Shown in pieces: positions 34,780 through 45,265 of a stretch of DNA of 64,000 nt. Location: assembly GCA_002704625.1 (NCBI GenBank), contig PAGZ01000040.1, forward strand, positions 46,364 through 110,363, written 5' to 3'. A program made the translations under genes and the position numbers. Source of the DNA: Candidatus Pelagibacter sp. Its GTDB lineage: Bacteria; Pseudomonadota; Alphaproteobacteria; Pelagibacterales; Pelagibacteraceae. The notes under the pieces were generated by a model, which saw only the letters and a program-made list of their open reading frames with translations, did not search any database and was not told where the DNA came from. Positions within the stretch are counted from its first letter, which is position 1. Each line of letters opens with the position of its first letter.

Positions 34780-36229
34780 AATTTTCTTCAACAAGTTGAT
34801 TTAATAACCTTACTCCAAATCCTGTTGCGCCGCCTGAGTTTAAAGCTCCGCCATATTTTGAAAAAGCCATACCAGCAATATCTAAATGTGCCCAAGGGGT
34901 CTTATTTAAAATAAATCTTTGTAAAAATTGAGCTGCTGTTGTTGACCCGGCCCCTCCTACATAATTTATATTTTGAACGTCAGCATTTTTAGAATTCATG
35001 AGTTTATCATAATTTTTATGAAGCGGCATTCTCCATACTTTTTCTTCAACTTTTTCACCGGCATTGAAGATTTGTTTAGATAACTTGTCATCGTTAGAAA
35101 AGAGTCCTGCATATTCGGATCCTAGGCAAACTATTATTGCACCTGTTAAGGTAGCTAAATCAACAATAAATTTTGGTTTAAATTTTTTTTCGGTAAATGT
35201 TAACGCGTCCGCTAAAACCAATCGACCTTCTGCATCTGTATTTAAAATTTCTATTGTTTTACCGCTATAAGATTTAACAATATCTCCAGGCCTTTGGGCA
35301 TTTCCACTTACCATGTTTTCAACAAGTCCCACGACACCAACGGCATTAATTTTTGCTTTTCTCAACGCAAAGTTTTTCATTAAACCAACTACAGTCGCAG
35401 ATCCTGCCATATCGTAGGTCATATCTTCCATAAATCTTGCTGGTTTTAGTGAGTAACCTCCTGTATCAAAACAAACTCCTTTTCCAACAAATGCTAGTGG
35501 CTTAGAATTATTTTTTGCTCCATTCCACTCCATTGTTACAAGATATGATCCTCTGATACTTCCCTGACCTACACCCAGCAAAGCATGCATACCAAGTTTT
35601 TTTAATTTTTTTTCATCATATATATTAATTTTTAATCCATCTTTTTTGAGTGAGTTTAATCTTTTTGCATATTCATCAGGATGTAGAACATTACCAGGTT
35701 CAGAAACCAAATCTCTTGCAAAAAAAGTTCCCTCTTCCAAAGCTTTGAATTTTAATTGATTTTGAATTGAAGGCTTATTTTTATCACCCACTACATTTAT
35801 TAAAATAAGTCTAGTATCTTTTTTTGTTTTATATTTTTTAAACTCATAAGATTTTAATTTCAGACCATGAAGAAAATAGCCTAAAAAATTATCATACTTT
35901 CCAACTATACTGTCAGAAATAACGAAGTATTCACTATTTTTTCCAGAGTTAACTCTTTTGTAAAATTCTGCTCCTAAATTTTCGATATCAGAAGTTTTTA
36001 AATTTTTTTTAATTGATACAAATACTATCTTCTTTTTCGAGTTAACCTCAAAAACAAATAAATTTTTTTTTAAGTCAATTGTTTTTAACAATTCACTTAT
36101 GTAGGAAAACTCAGTATTAGAAAGATATTTTTTTAATCCATTAGTGCTATATTTTTCATCGCAAAATAACACTAGGTTCGATGATATTTTGTCACTTAAT
36201 TTTTTTGAATAATTTAATTTAATAGACAT
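34772..36229 (-). CDS. pepA: Leucyl aminopeptidase (M17)
   Basis: 485 residues. The C-terminal catalytic domain has GKGVCFDTGGYSLKP, the signature NTDAEGRLVLADAL and AGSTTAAQFLQRF; the N-terminal domain is regulatory. A two-metal, hexameric cytoplasmic exopeptidase that may also bind DNA (PepA is a Xer accessory factor in E. coli). Divergent from lptF across 155 bases. Confidence 0.95.
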   Translation of the reverse strand: MSIKLNYSKKLSDKISSNLVLFCDEKYSTNGLKKYLSNTEFSYISELLKTIDLKKNLFVFEVNSKKKIVFVSIKKNLKTSDIENLGAEFYKRVNSGKNSEYFVISDSIVGKYDNFLGYFLHGLKLKSYEFKKYKTKKDTRLILINVVGDKNKPSIQNQLKFKALEEGTFFARDLVSEPGNVLHPDEYAKRLNSLKKDGLKINIYDEKKLKKLGMHALLGVGQGSIRGSYLVTMEWNGAKNNSKPLAFVGKGVCFDTGGYSLKPARFMEDMTYDMAGSATVVGLMKNFALRKAKINAVGVVGLVENMVSGNAQRPGDIVKSYSGKTIEILNTDAEGRLVLADALTFTEKKFKPKFIVDLATLTGAIIVCLGSEYAGLFSNDDKLSKQIFNAGEKVEEKVWRMPLHKNYDKLMNSKNADVQNINYVGGAGSTTAAQFLQRFILNKTPWAHLDIAGMAFSKYGGALNSGGATGFGVRLLNQLVEENYE

Positions 36230-36384
36230 AGTTTTTTAAAATGATTTAATAAAGCTTACCCCGAGGTATAAAAAAACCCAAATTTTCGCATTTATCGTCA
36301 ATTTTTCAGTAAAATTTATCATTTGGTCTACCTATGATTGAAATTCTTAATAAGTTGCTTTAATTATATACAAAAACAACAACA

Positions 36385-37539
36385 ATGTTGAGTAATAAAA
36401 TTTATAAGCACTTTTTACTGGAATTAGCTAAGTACTTTTTATTAGTATTATTCACTTTTAGCATAATAGTATGGTCAGTTCAGGCCGTTAATTTTTTAGA
36501 TCTTATTGTTGATGATGGACATGGTATCGCAGTTTATCTAAATTACTCTTTATTAAATATACCCAAAATTTTAACTAAATTTATACCTCTTTCTTTTTTA
36601 TTAGCTTTATTTTTAACCATATTAAAATTTGATGATGATAACGAATTTATCATTTTGTGGACATCTGGACTTAATAAAATAAGATTAGTAAATTTCTTTT
36701 TTAAAATTTCAATTATTGTAACTGCATTGCAGTTAATTTTCGCCTGTTTGATAAACCCAAAATTTTTAAATCATTCTCGATCATTAATTAAATCATCAAA
36801 TTTAGATTATGTTTCTACAATGATTAAATCAAATCAATTTAATGACACTGTCGAAGGCTTAACAATTTATGTTGAAGAAAAAGATGAAAATGATTTATTA
36901 AAAAATATCTTTATACGTGACGATGGTAAAATTTTAAAAAGTTTAAAAAATTCAGATGATACAGATAATATAACTATCTTTGCAAAAGAAGGAAAAATAA
37001 AAAAGCGGGGAAATGATAATCATTTACTATTAGAAAATGGTATAATTCAGAAAGAGACCGATAAAAAACAAATTCAAACAATTAATTTCAAAAAAACTAG
37101 TTTGATTTTGGAAGGGCTAAAAACGAAATCAATAATAATGCCTAAAATTCAAGAAACACCGTCATTAATATTAATAGATTGTATTTTTAAAAAAAATCTC
37201 ACTGAAAAATTATACAACTGTCCTAAAGCTAAAACTCAAATAGATATTTTTTCGGAATTAAACAGAAGATTTGGGATGCCTCTGTACATTCCATGTATAA
37301 GTCTAATTTTATCGTTTCTGCTTATATCGAGATATGAAAGTAAAAGGAAAAACTTATATAAATATTTTTACTTTGCAATAGCTTTTACAATTTTAATTAC
37401 AGCTGAGATTTTAGTAAGGTATTCTGGAAAATCTTTTTTATATTCATTAATTTATTATTTTATTCCAATAATTTCAGCGCCCATACTTTATCTTTTTTTA
37501 TTTAGAAATTTTTACAACGAAAACCTAAAAAAAATATGA
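36385..37539 (+). CDS. lptF: LPS export permease LptF
   Basis: 384 residues of the YjgP/YjgQ family. Three helices before and three after a periplasmic beta-jellyroll domain (about 130-270). ELAKYFLLVLFTFSIIVW opens the protein and RFGMPLYIPCISLILSF begins helix 4. With LptG it forms the inner-membrane channel of the LPS transporter, whose ATPase LptB is elsewhere. The end overlaps lptG by 4 bases (ATGA). Confidence 0.9.
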   Translation: MLSNKIYKHFLLELAKYFLLVLFTFSIIVWSVQAVNFLDLIVDDGHGIAVYLNYSLLNIPKILTKFIPLSFLLALFLTILKFDDDNEFIILWTSGLNKIRLVNFFFKISIIVTALQLIFACLINPKFLNHSRSLIKSSNLDYVSTMIKSNQFNDTVEGLTIYVEEKDENDLLKNIFIRDDGKILKSLKNSDDTDNITIFAKEGKIKKRGNDNHLLLENGIIQKETDKKQIQTINFKKTSLILEGLKTKSIIMPKIQETPSLILIDCIFKKNLTEKLYNCPKAKTQIDIFSELNRRFGMPLYIPCISLILSFLLISRYESKRKNLYKYFYFAIAFTILITAEILVRYSGKSFLYSLIYYFIPIISAPILYLFLFRNFYNENLKKI

Positions 37540-38624
37540 ATAGCTTTATAGTAAATAAATATTTGATTGGATCATTTTTAAAATCATTTCTAAATATAGC
37601 TCTAATTTTTTGTTGCTTAGGTTTAGTTTTAAATTTATTTGAGGAAATTAATTACTTTAAAAATTATGAAGTTGGAATATTGCTACCACTAGGATTATCT
37701 TTAATGGTGATTCCAAGTATTTTGATTGATCTCTTACCTTTTATTTTATTTTTATCTTCTATGTGGGTTTTTATTAAGATGAAAAATAATAGAGATATAA
37801 TTGCTTTAAAAACTTTTGGGTTTTCTAATTTAAATTTTTTATTTTTATTTTCGTTTGCTACTATTTTTATATCTATCATTATAATGTTTGTTTTAAATCC
37901 ACTTACTTCAGCAACTGTAAAATATTATGAAGATATTAAAGGCAAATATGATCTTGATAAATCTCATCTCGCATCAATAAATGCTAATGGTATATGGATA
38001 AAAGAAATTCAAAAAAATAATATAAATATTATTAAATCTGAAAGATTAGAAGGAGATAGATTAATAAATCTTTCAATTTATAAGTTTGATAAAGATTACG
38101 TTTTGCTGACAAGAATTGAGGCTTCTGAGGCCACAATATCATCAAACCCATGGATTTTACAAAATGGAAAAGAAATAGACTTTAAAAATGAGAATAACAT
38201 AAAAGAATTTCTTACAAGTGAGTTTGACTCTACCTTTAGCAAAGATAAATTAAGCTCAATTTACACAAATCTTAATACTATATCTTTCTATAATTTAATT
38301 ACTAACATGGATAAACTTATTGGTAAGGGATACAATCAAAAACTTTTACAAGAAAAAAAACATTTTTATTTATCACTGCCTTTTTTCTTAATTTTAATGG
38401 TTTGTTTAGCGGGAATTTTTACTCTAAATTCAAATGATAGAAGACAAAATACTTACTACATATTACTTTCTATTATTGTCTGTGTAATTATATTTTATTT
38501 TAAAAATTTTTCTACAGCTTTGGGTACCACTGAAAAAATACCTTTATTAGTTTCTGTATGGTCACCTGTTATTATTTTGTCTTTGTTTTGTTCAGTAGGA
38601 GTTATCCAGATAAATGAAAAATAA
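37536..38624 (+). CDS. lptG: LPS export permease LptG
   Basis: 362 residues, the paralogue of LptF. NKYLIGSFLKSFLNIALIF forms helix 1, IPSILIDLLPFILFLSSMW the next, and the C-terminal helices follow a periplasmic domain. Partner of LptF in the LptB2FG complex. It overlaps lptD by 11 bases. Confidence 0.9.
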   Translation: MNSFIVNKYLIGSFLKSFLNIALIFCCLGLVLNLFEEINYFKNYEVGILLPLGLSLMVIPSILIDLLPFILFLSSMWVFIKMKNNRDIIALKTFGFSNLNFLFLFSFATIFISIIIMFVLNPLTSATVKYYEDIKGKYDLDKSHLASINANGIWIKEIQKNNINIIKSERLEGDRLINLSIYKFDKDYVLLTRIEASEATISSNPWILQNGKEIDFKNENNIKEFLTSEFDSTFSKDKLSSIYTNLNTISFYNLITNMDKLIGKGYNQKLLQEKKHFYLSLPFFLILMVCLAGIFTLNSNDRRQNTYYILLSIIVCVIIFYFKNFSTALGTTEKIPLLVSVWSPVIILSLFCSVGVIQINEK

Positions 38625-40959
38625 ATTTTTTAAATATATTTATGTTTTAATCGTTGTGCTAATTCAACAAAACGTAAATTCTGAAGAGCTCAATATTAAT
38701 GCCTCAACTATCGAATTAGATAAGGCTTCTAAGGTAGTTTATGCTAAGGGAAACGTCGAAATATCTGATAAACAAAAAAATATTATTTTTAGTGAAAATG
38801 CTGAATACGATAAATTAAATGGAATAGTTAAAACAATTGGACCAACAAAAATTTTAACATCAGAAAAATATGAGGTTCAAGGAGATAATTTGTTTTATGA
38901 TAATAATAAAAAAATTATCTATTCAAATAATTTAACAGTTATCAAAGATCTTAATGGAAACAAAATAACAGTAGATATGTTCAATTATTTGACGCTTAAA
39001 AAAATGTTTTTCTCAACTGGTGAGATAGAAGTGGTAGATGTTAGAGATAATCAATATTTTTTTTCTGAAATTTATATAGATGAAAAAAATAATAAAATAG
39101 TTGGTAGTGATATTAAATCATATCTTAATTCAGCATCATTTAAAGAGGATAAAAGAAATGAACCTAGATTCTATGCTAATAGTGCAACAATTACAGATCA
39201 GAATTCGGTTTTTGAAAAAGGAGTTTTTACATCGTGTCAAAAAAGAGAAGGTGAAAAATGTCCTCCTTGGGCTATAAGAGCAAAAAAAATTGAACATAAT
39301 AGTGCAAAAAAAACAATTTATTATCATGATGCTGTAATGAAAATTTATGATTTTCCAGTTTTTTATTTTCCAAAATTTTTTCACCCAGATCCTACTGTTA
39401 AAAGACAATCTGGTTTTTTAGTACCAAGATTTACAGACAGTTCTATGGTTGGTTTGGGATCGACCATTCCTTATTTTTGGGCAATTTCAAAAGACAGTGA
39501 TATGACTATAACACCTAAACTGTACGCAAATGAAAATATTTTATTTTTAAACGAGTACAGACAAGCATTTGATAATGCAGATTTAATTGTAGATAGTGGT
39601 TATACAAAAGGTTACAAAAAAAATTCAAATGCTAAACTTCCTGGATCTAGAAGCCATTTTTTTGCAAAATACAATGCCAATTTTGCTGAAACAGATGATT
39701 ATTTCAGTGACCTAGAAGTAAATATTCAAAGAGTTTCAAATCCAACATATTTAGAAGTTCATGAGATTGAAACAGAGCTTGCTGACTATAAAGAGAATAT
39801 TATTAAAACTAATTTAAATTATGAGTTTCAAGATGATACCAATTATTTGGGACTTTCAGCCAGTGTTTATGAAGATTTAAAAAAAACAGATAGGTCAAGA
39901 TATGAATATATAGCACCAAGTCTTACTTTTGAAAGAAACCTCTTTGCCGATAGTAGACTTGGTTTAGTTAATATATTAAGTAACGCTTACATAAAAAACG
40001 TAGAGGTTGATCAAACTACTAAGATGTGGGTCAATGACTTCAGTTGGAAATCAAGACCTTTTGGTAATTTTAAAGGAATTAAAAATGAATTTGAAGGTTT
40101 ACTAAAAATTGTCAATTATGAAGCTGATGCAGACAGATTTAAAACAGAAGGTTTGAATTCTGAAATTTCTAGTGCATTAGCTTATAATGCAAGTCTTCCA
40201 TTAACAAAACAAAACAAAGATAAAAATGCGGTTAATTTTCTAATTCCTAAAATGTCTTTAAGATTTGCTCCAAGTGATATGAGAAATATTCAAGACGATG
40301 AATTAAAACTTTCTTATTCAAATATTTTTTCTTTAAATAAAAATTCACAAGCTGACGTCATCGAGTCAGGAACAAGTTTGAGTTTGGGATTTGAAATTTC
40401 TAGTAATGAGTTAGATAAAAATAATATTCCAGGAGATAAAAACTACTCTTTTTCAGTTGGGCAAATATATAATTTAGATGAAAATGAAGATATTCCTTTA
40501 AGAAGTTCTTTACATCAAAAAGCATCTGATATTGTAGGAGAAGGATTTCTCAAATTGAGTGATAATTTAAAACTTACAAATGAATTTTCCATAGATCATA
40601 ACGTTAATGATATTAATTATAATGAATTTGGCGCAAATTTAATAATGGGCAATGCAAATTTTAATTTAAAATACTTAGAAGAGAATAATCACATAGGTAA
40701 TACAAATTACATTAAATCAGATTTGAAAATTGAAATTAATGAATCTAGTGAAATGAATTTTGATTTTAGAAGAAATCTTGAGACAGAATCAACTGAGTTT
40801 TATAGTTTAGCTTATAATTATTTAAATGATTGCTTGAGAGCTGGACTAGTTTTTAGAAGAAAATTCTATGAGGATCGAGATATAGAACATAGTGATACTT
40901 TGATGTTCAAAATTTCTTTAATACCTTTAGGTGATGCATTTGGTCCTACAATTAAATAA
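38614..40959 (+). CDS. lptD: LPS-assembly outer membrane protein
   Basis: 781 residues with a signal peptide ending near NSE. An LptA-like beta-jellyroll (about 25-130) precedes the LptD barrel: FTSCQKREGEKCPPWAIRA carries the conserved Cys pair, VFYFPKFFHPDPTVKRQSGF is typical, and the C-terminal part is alternating beta strands. It receives LPS from the periplasmic bridge and inserts it in the outer leaflet. Four-gene overlap with lptG and surA. Confidence 0.9.
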   Translation: MKNKFFKYIYVLIVVLIQQNVNSEELNINASTIELDKASKVVYAKGNVEISDKQKNIIFSENAEYDKLNGIVKTIGPTKILTSEKYEVQGDNLFYDNNKKIIYSNNLTVIKDLNGNKITVDMFNYLTLKKMFFSTGEIEVVDVRDNQYFFSEIYIDEKNNKIVGSDIKSYLNSASFKEDKRNEPRFYANSATITDQNSVFEKGVFTSCQKREGEKCPPWAIRAKKIEHNSAKKTIYYHDAVMKIYDFPVFYFPKFFHPDPTVKRQSGFLVPRFTDSSMVGLGSTIPYFWAISKDSDMTITPKLYANENILFLNEYRQAFDNADLIVDSGYTKGYKKNSNAKLPGSRSHFFAKYNANFAETDDYFSDLEVNIQRVSNPTYLEVHEIETELADYKENIIKTNLNYEFQDDTNYLGLSASVYEDLKKTDRSRYEYIAPSLTFERNLFADSRLGLVNILSNAYIKNVEVDQTTKMWVNDFSWKSRPFGNFKGIKNEFEGLLKIVNYEADADRFKTEGLNSEISSALAYNASLPLTKQNKDKNAVNFLIPKMSLRFAPSDMRNIQDDELKLSYSNIFSLNKNSQADVIESGTSLSLGFEISSNELDKNNIPGDKNYSFSVGQIYNLDENEDIPLRSSLHQKASDIVGEGFLKLSDNLKLTNEFSIDHNVNDINYNEFGANLIMGNANFNLKYLEENNHIGNTNYIKSDLKIEINESSEMNFDFRRNLETESTEFYSLAYNYLNDCLRAGLVFRRKFYEDRDIEHSDTLMFKISLIPLGDAFGPTIK

Positions 40960-41885
40960 TGAAACAAATTATAAAAATTTTAATAGTAATAATTTTTTTA
41001 TCGATTCCATCTAAAAGTTTTTCAAATATAAATAATTCAGTAATTATATCTGTAGGAAATTTGCCTATTACATATGTTGATCTAATAAAAGAGATGCAAC
41101 TTATTTCATTACTTACAAAGAATACAATTGATTCTTCAAATAAAGAACAGATTAAAGCAATAGCAGTTCAATCGATTATAAAAAGGAAAATAAAAGAAAT
41201 TGAAATAAAAAAATTTAATATAGAAAATTATAATAAAAAAGATTTGGAGACTATGATTTTAAAAGCTTCTCAAAATATTGGTACTAACCCGGAGGGATTA
41301 GAAAAATTAATAAATACTAATAAACTTAGTTTTGAATTATTAAAAAAAAGATTTATGATCGATTTAAAATGGAATACCTTGATTTTTCAGTTATATAAAA
41401 ACAAAATAGTACTTAATACATCTGAGGTTGAGGATAAAATAAATTCCGAAATCGATAAAACCAAATCTCAAAGAATATTTCTTCTATCAGAAATAGAAAT
41501 TAATAAATCTAATGATAATATCGACAAAGTTTTGAATGAAATTTTTGATGATATTAAAAAAGTAGGTTTTGAGGAAACAGCCAAAAAATTTAGTATTTCA
41601 AAATCTGCTGAATATGGTGGAAATATTGGATGGATAAATAAGCAAAAATTATCAAAAAAAATTTTTAATAATATAGAAAACTTGAAAGTTGACGATATTA
41701 GCAAACCAATAATACTTGATAATTCAATATTAATAATAAAAAAACTTGGTGAAAAAGTCTTTGATAAAGATATAGAAAAAATCAAAAATAGAATTATAAG
41801 ACAAGAAAAGGAAAAAAAATTACAAATGTTTTCTAATGCACATTTTGCAAATTTAGAAAGAACTATACAAGTTAATTTCTTATGA
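40959..41885 (+). CDS. surA: SurA-like periplasmic chaperone/peptidyl-prolyl isomerase
   Basis: 308 residues with signal peptide (residues 5-20). An N-terminal helical chaperone domain (SurA_N-like, about 25-150) is followed by one parvulin domain (about 170-275: FLLSEIEINK, AKKFSISKSAEYGGNIGWI). E. coli SurA has two parvulin domains, so this is a shorter form. It probably folds LptD and other barrels. TAATG overlap with lptD, ATGA with pdxA. Confidence 0.8.
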   Translation: MKQIIKILIVIIFLSIPSKSFSNINNSVIISVGNLPITYVDLIKEMQLISLLTKNTIDSSNKEQIKAIAVQSIIKRKIKEIEIKKFNIENYNKKDLETMILKASQNIGTNPEGLEKLINTNKLSFELLKKRFMIDLKWNTLIFQLYKNKIVLNTSEVEDKINSEIDKTKSQRIFLLSEIEINKSNDNIDKVLNEIFDDIKKVGFEETAKKFSISKSAEYGGNIGWINKQKLSKKIFNNIENLKVDDISKPIILDNSILIIKKLGEKVFDKDIEKIKNRIIRQEKEKKLQMFSNAHFANLERTIQVNFL

Positions 41886-42847
41886 AAAAAATAATTGCAA
41901 TAGTGGCAGGTGATCCTGATAGTATTAATTCAGAGATTATAGCAAAAACTTGGAAAAATAAAAAACTCTTTAAAAATTTAAATATATTTGTTATCGGAAA
42001 CTTCCAGCTAATAAAGAAACAATTAGAAGTTTTAAAAATAAAAATTAAATTAAATAAAATCAGTAGTTTAAAAAGTAATAATTTTAAAAATGGATTATCA
42101 ATTCTTGATGTTCCCTTTTCATTTAAAAAACCTTTCGATTTAAAAAAAAAAATAAAAAAAAACTATGTTATTGAGACGTTAAATATTGCAATCAAACTTT
42201 CAAAAGAAAAAAAAATTATAGGATTTGTAAATTGTCCAATTAACAAAACCGAAATTTTTGATAAAAATTTAGGGGTGACTGAGTTTCTAGGAAAAAAATT
42301 TAAAACTAAGGGTAAAGAAGCTATGCTAATTTATAATAAACAATTATCAGTTTGTCCAATTACTACCCATATTAGTCTTAAAAAAGTTAGCAAACATTTA
42401 TCAAAAAAAATGATTTTTAATAAAATAATTGCAATTAATAAGTTTTATTTAGAAAAATTGAAAATAAAACCCAAAATAGGTGTGATTGGATTAAATCCAC
42501 ATAATGATGAATTTAAAAAAAATTCAGAAGAAAAAAAAATTATTTTACCAGCAATTTATTCATTAAAAAAAAAGAAAATTAAAGTTTTTGGTCCTATTCC
42601 GTCTGATACCGCATTTATAGATTTTAGAAATAGAAATTTTAATGTTTTAATTGGAATGTACCATGATCAGGTATTATCTCCTTTTAAGGCATTATTTAAG
42701 TTTAATGCAATCAATATTACTTTAGGTATTCCAATACTTAGAATATCACCAGATCATGGAACGGGTAAGGATATTATCAAAAAAAATTTAGCTAACCCTT
42801 TAAGTTTAATTGAGGCAATTAAATTTTTTAATAAAGTTAATGCATAA
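41882..42847 (+). CDS. pdxA: 4-hydroxythreonine-4-phosphate dehydrogenase
   Basis: 321 residues. Part of the DXP-dependent pyridoxal phosphate route. NCPINKTEIF is the substrate-binding segment, TTHISLKKV, MYHDQVLSPFK and SPDHGTGKDI provide the three metal His. AT-rich and Lys-rich. The stop region overlaps rsmA by 8 bases. Confidence 0.9.
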   Translation: MKKIIAIVAGDPDSINSEIIAKTWKNKKLFKNLNIFVIGNFQLIKKQLEVLKIKIKLNKISSLKSNNFKNGLSILDVPFSFKKPFDLKKKIKKNYVIETLNIAIKLSKEKKIIGFVNCPINKTEIFDKNLGVTEFLGKKFKTKGKEAMLIYNKQLSVCPITTHISLKKVSKHLSKKMIFNKIIAINKFYLEKLKIKPKIGVIGLNPHNDEFKKNSEEKKIILPAIYSLKKKKIKVFGPIPSDTAFIDFRNRNFNVLIGMYHDQVLSPFKALFKFNAINITLGIPILRISPDHGTGKDIIKKNLANPLSLIEAIKFFNKVNA

Positions 42848-43646
42848 ACTTAAGAAATCATTAGGTCAAAATTTACTTATAGATAAAAATATAATTAATA
42901 AAATTATATCGTTAGAGGATTTAAAAAATAGAAATATTTTAGAAGTAGGAGGTGGAACTGGAAATTTAACAGGTCCCATTATTAACAACAATGTTAAAAA
43001 TTTAGTTATTATAGAAAAAGATGATAATTTTTGTAAATTACTCAGAGAAAAATTTATAAATCAAAAAAATATAAAAATTTATAATCAGGATATCTTAAAA
43101 TATAATTTAAACTATACAGGATTAAGTAAAGCAATTATTTTTGGAAATTTACCTTATAATATTTCAACTCAAATTTTAATAAATTTTATCAAAGTAAAAA
43201 ATTGGCCACCTTTTTATAAAAAAATAATATTTATGTTTCAAAAAGAAGTGGCTGATAGAATTTTGGCTAAATATGATTCGAAACAATTTGGTAGATTGGC
43301 AATAATAACTAATTTTCGTTTAGAAATAATTGAAAGTTTTAAAATTTCGAAAAACTGTTTTTATCCAAAACCAGATGTTGATTCAAAAATTATTGTTTTT
43401 AAACCTCGTGCTAAAATTAAATATGAAATTTCTGATATCAATAATTTGGAAAAAATTACAAATATATTCTTTACTAATAGAAGGAAAATGATTAATAAAC
43501 CTTTTGCAAAAATTTTTAAAGACTATAAAATAGTTGCAAAAAAACTAAAAATTAATCTTAACGCAAGACCTTCCGAGTTGTCATTTGAAGATTATTTTAA
43601 ATTAACAGAATATTTTGAAAAAACTAAAAAAAAACATTTTAGTTAA
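42840..43646 (+). CDS. rsmA: 16S rRNA dimethyladenosine transferase
   Basis: 268 residues from the ATG at 42840, giving MHKLKKSLGQNLLID, the KsgA opening; starting at 42810 would lie inside pdxA. Adds four methyl groups to two adenines of the 3' minor helix of 16S rRNA. EVGGGTGNLT binds AdoMet, GNLPYNIS is catalytic motif IV, and the C-terminal helical domain is present. It ends overlapping the convergent gmk by 4 bases. Confidence 0.95.
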   Translation: MHKLKKSLGQNLLIDKNIINKIISLEDLKNRNILEVGGGTGNLTGPIINNNVKNLVIIEKDDNFCKLLREKFINQKNIKIYNQDILKYNLNYTGLSKAIIFGNLPYNISTQILINFIKVKNWPPFYKKIIFMFQKEVADRILAKYDSKQFGRLAIITNFRLEIIESFKISKNCFYPKPDVDSKIIVFKPRAKIKYEISDINNLEKITNIFFTNRRKMINKPFAKIFKDYKIVAKKLKINLNARPSELSFEDYFKLTEYFEKTKKKHFS

Positions 43647-44215
43647 AGTCTTTCCGAAATTATTTTCTTTATTTCATTAAAACAAACATCCACATTGTCA
43701 TTAACTATTACATGATCATATTCATTGGCATGTTTTATATCTTGTGAGTATGCGTGAAGCCTATCTTTTATTGAATCTTTTCCATCCTGATTTCTGGCTA
43801 TAAGTCTTTTTTCTAGTTCTTTTTTGCTAGGTGGTAAAATGAAAATTTTTAGCAAATTTAATTCTTTGAATTCACTTAATTGTTTTGCACCTTTCCAATC
43901 AATATCAAATAAAACATTACATTTTTCCTTTATTATGGCATCTACAGCTTCTTTTGATGTCCCATAATAATTTCCAAATATTATTGAATGCTCGTAAAAA
44001 GCATTATTTTTTAGTAAATCTTTAAATTTTTGTTCATTAATAAAATGATAGTCGACACCATCTACTTCATTTGGTCTGGCTCTTCTTGTGGTATGTGAAA
44101 CGGAAATCTTAAAAGCGTTATCTGATTGTTGGATTTTTTTTGAAAGAGTAGTTTTGCCTGCGCCAGACGGTGATGATAATACAAGCATTAAAGGTTTGCT
44201 GCTTGGGTTTTCCAT
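43643..44215 (-). CDS. gmk: Guanylate kinase
   Basis: 190 residues, phosphorylates GMP to GDP. LSSPSGAGKTTLS is the P-loop, SHTTRRARPNEVDGVDYHF the GMP-binding segment, and RLIARNQDG the lid. Last gene of the fabD-fabG-acpP run, 17 bases after acpP. A small palindrome TAAAAGCTTTTA lies in that gap. Confidence 0.95.
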   Translation of the reverse strand: MENPSSKPLMLVLSSPSGAGKTTLSKKIQQSDNAFKISVSHTTRRARPNEVDGVDYHFINEQKFKDLLKNNAFYEHSIIFGNYYGTSKEAVDAIIKEKCNVLFDIDWKGAKQLSEFKELNLLKIFILPPSKKELEKRLIARNQDGKDSIKDRLHAYSQDIKHANEYDHVIVNDNVDVCFNEIKKIISERL

Positions 44216-44232
44216 CGGTAAAAGCTTTTAGT

Positions 44233-44472
44233 TTATTTAGATTTGCTCTCTATAAACTTTATAGCGTCTCCCACAGTTAAAATTTTTTCAGCCTCGTTGT
44301 CGGATATTTCTGAACCAAATTCCTCCTCGAAAGCCATAACTAATTCTACTGTATCTAAACTATCAGCTCCAAGATCATCAATAAAACTTGCTTCTTCTGT
44401 TACCTTGTCTTCCTCTACACCTAAATGATCTACAACTATTTTTTTAACTGTTGCTGCTACATCTTTTGACAT
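44233..44472 (-). CDS. acpP: Acyl carrier protein
   Basis: 79-residue acidic carrier of fatty acid synthesis. [10 protein letters not shown] contains Ser38, the phosphopantetheine attachment site. AAGGA lies 5 bases before the ATG. It has its own promoter in the gap after fabG, suitable for a highly expressed gene. Confidence 0.97.
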   Translation of the reverse strand: MSKDVAATVKKIVVDHLGVEEDKVTEEASFIDDLGADSLDTVELVMAFEEEFGSEISDNEAEKILTVGDAIKFIESKSK

Positions 44473-44506
44473 TTGAATCCTTTTTTTTGATTTTTCCTTA
44501 AGTTGG

Positions 44507-44534
44507 TTATTAAATTATTTTTTTTCTTTGTCAA
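44507..44534 (-). promoter_or_regulatory. Sigma-70-type promoter for acpP
   Basis: Minus strand: TTGACA (44534-44529) matches the -35 consensus exactly, followed by 16 bases and TAATAA (44512-44507). The -35 box overlaps the fabG stop codon, so acpP can be transcribed separately from fabD-fabG. Confidence 0.5.
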
Positions 44535-45265
44535 GACATATACATTCCTCCATTAACATGGATAGTTTCTCCAGTTACATAAGAGGCGGCCTCTGACGAC
44601 AAAAATGCTACACAATTTGATACATCCTCTCCAGTACCAAGTTTTGCCATTGGTATTCTTGAAATTAAAGATAACTTTACTTTTTCTGCTATGTTTTCTG
44701 TCATCTCTGAAGTTATGAAGCCAGGGGAAACACAATTAACTGTTATGTTTTTTTTTGCATACTCTATAGCTAAACTTTTAGACATCCCAATTATACCTGA
44801 TTTAGAAGCAGAGTAATTTGCCTGACCAAGATTTCCAGTATGACCAACAATTGATGTTATATTTATAACTCTTCCAAATTTGTTTTTTAACATATTTTTA
44901 ATAGCATATTTAGATAATAAAAAAGTAGATGTTAGATTTATATCAATAACTTTTTTCCATTCTTCATCTTTCATTCTCAAAGATAAATTATCAACATTGA
45001 CACCAGCATTATTCACTAAAATATCAAGTCCACCCAATTCAGACATTGTGGAATTTACAAACTCTTCAATTGTTGAATGCTCTGAGAGATTAAACTTTTT
45101 AACTTTTACATTAGGATAATTTTTTTTAATTAAATCTAATTTTTCAGATTTCGTGCCTGTACCTAGAACTGTACCGCCTAGAGTGACAAATTTTTTTATA
45201 AGCGCCCCACCTATTCCTCCGGTCGCACCAGTTATCAAGATTTTTTTATTTTTAAAATCAATCAT
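44531..45265 (-). CDS. fabG: 3-oxoacyl-ACP reductase
   Basis: 244-residue classical SDR, NADPH-dependent reduction of 3-oxoacyl-ACP. TGATGGIGGA binds cofactor, NNAG follows, and Ser138, Tyr151 and Lys155 form the active site. ATGA overlap with fabD upstream and acpP downstream, the common fabD-fabG-acpP order. Confidence 0.95.
   Translation of the reverse strand: MIDFKNKKILITGATGGIGGALIKKFVTLGGTVLGTGTKSEKLDLIKKNYPNVKVKKFNLSEHSTIEEFVNSTMSELGGLDILVNNAGVNVDNLSLRMKDEEWKKVIDINLTSTFLLSKYAIKNMLKNKFGRVINITSIVGHTGNLGQANYSASKSGIIGMSKSLAIEYAKKNITVNCVSPGFITSEMTENIAEKVKLSLISRIPMAKLGTGEDVSNCVAFLSSEAASYVTGETIHVNGGMYMS

Noticed and set aside
36230..36384. Regulatory sites between pepA and lptF
   Set aside because: Several weak -10-like AT stretches and short repeats but no convincing -35/-10 pair.
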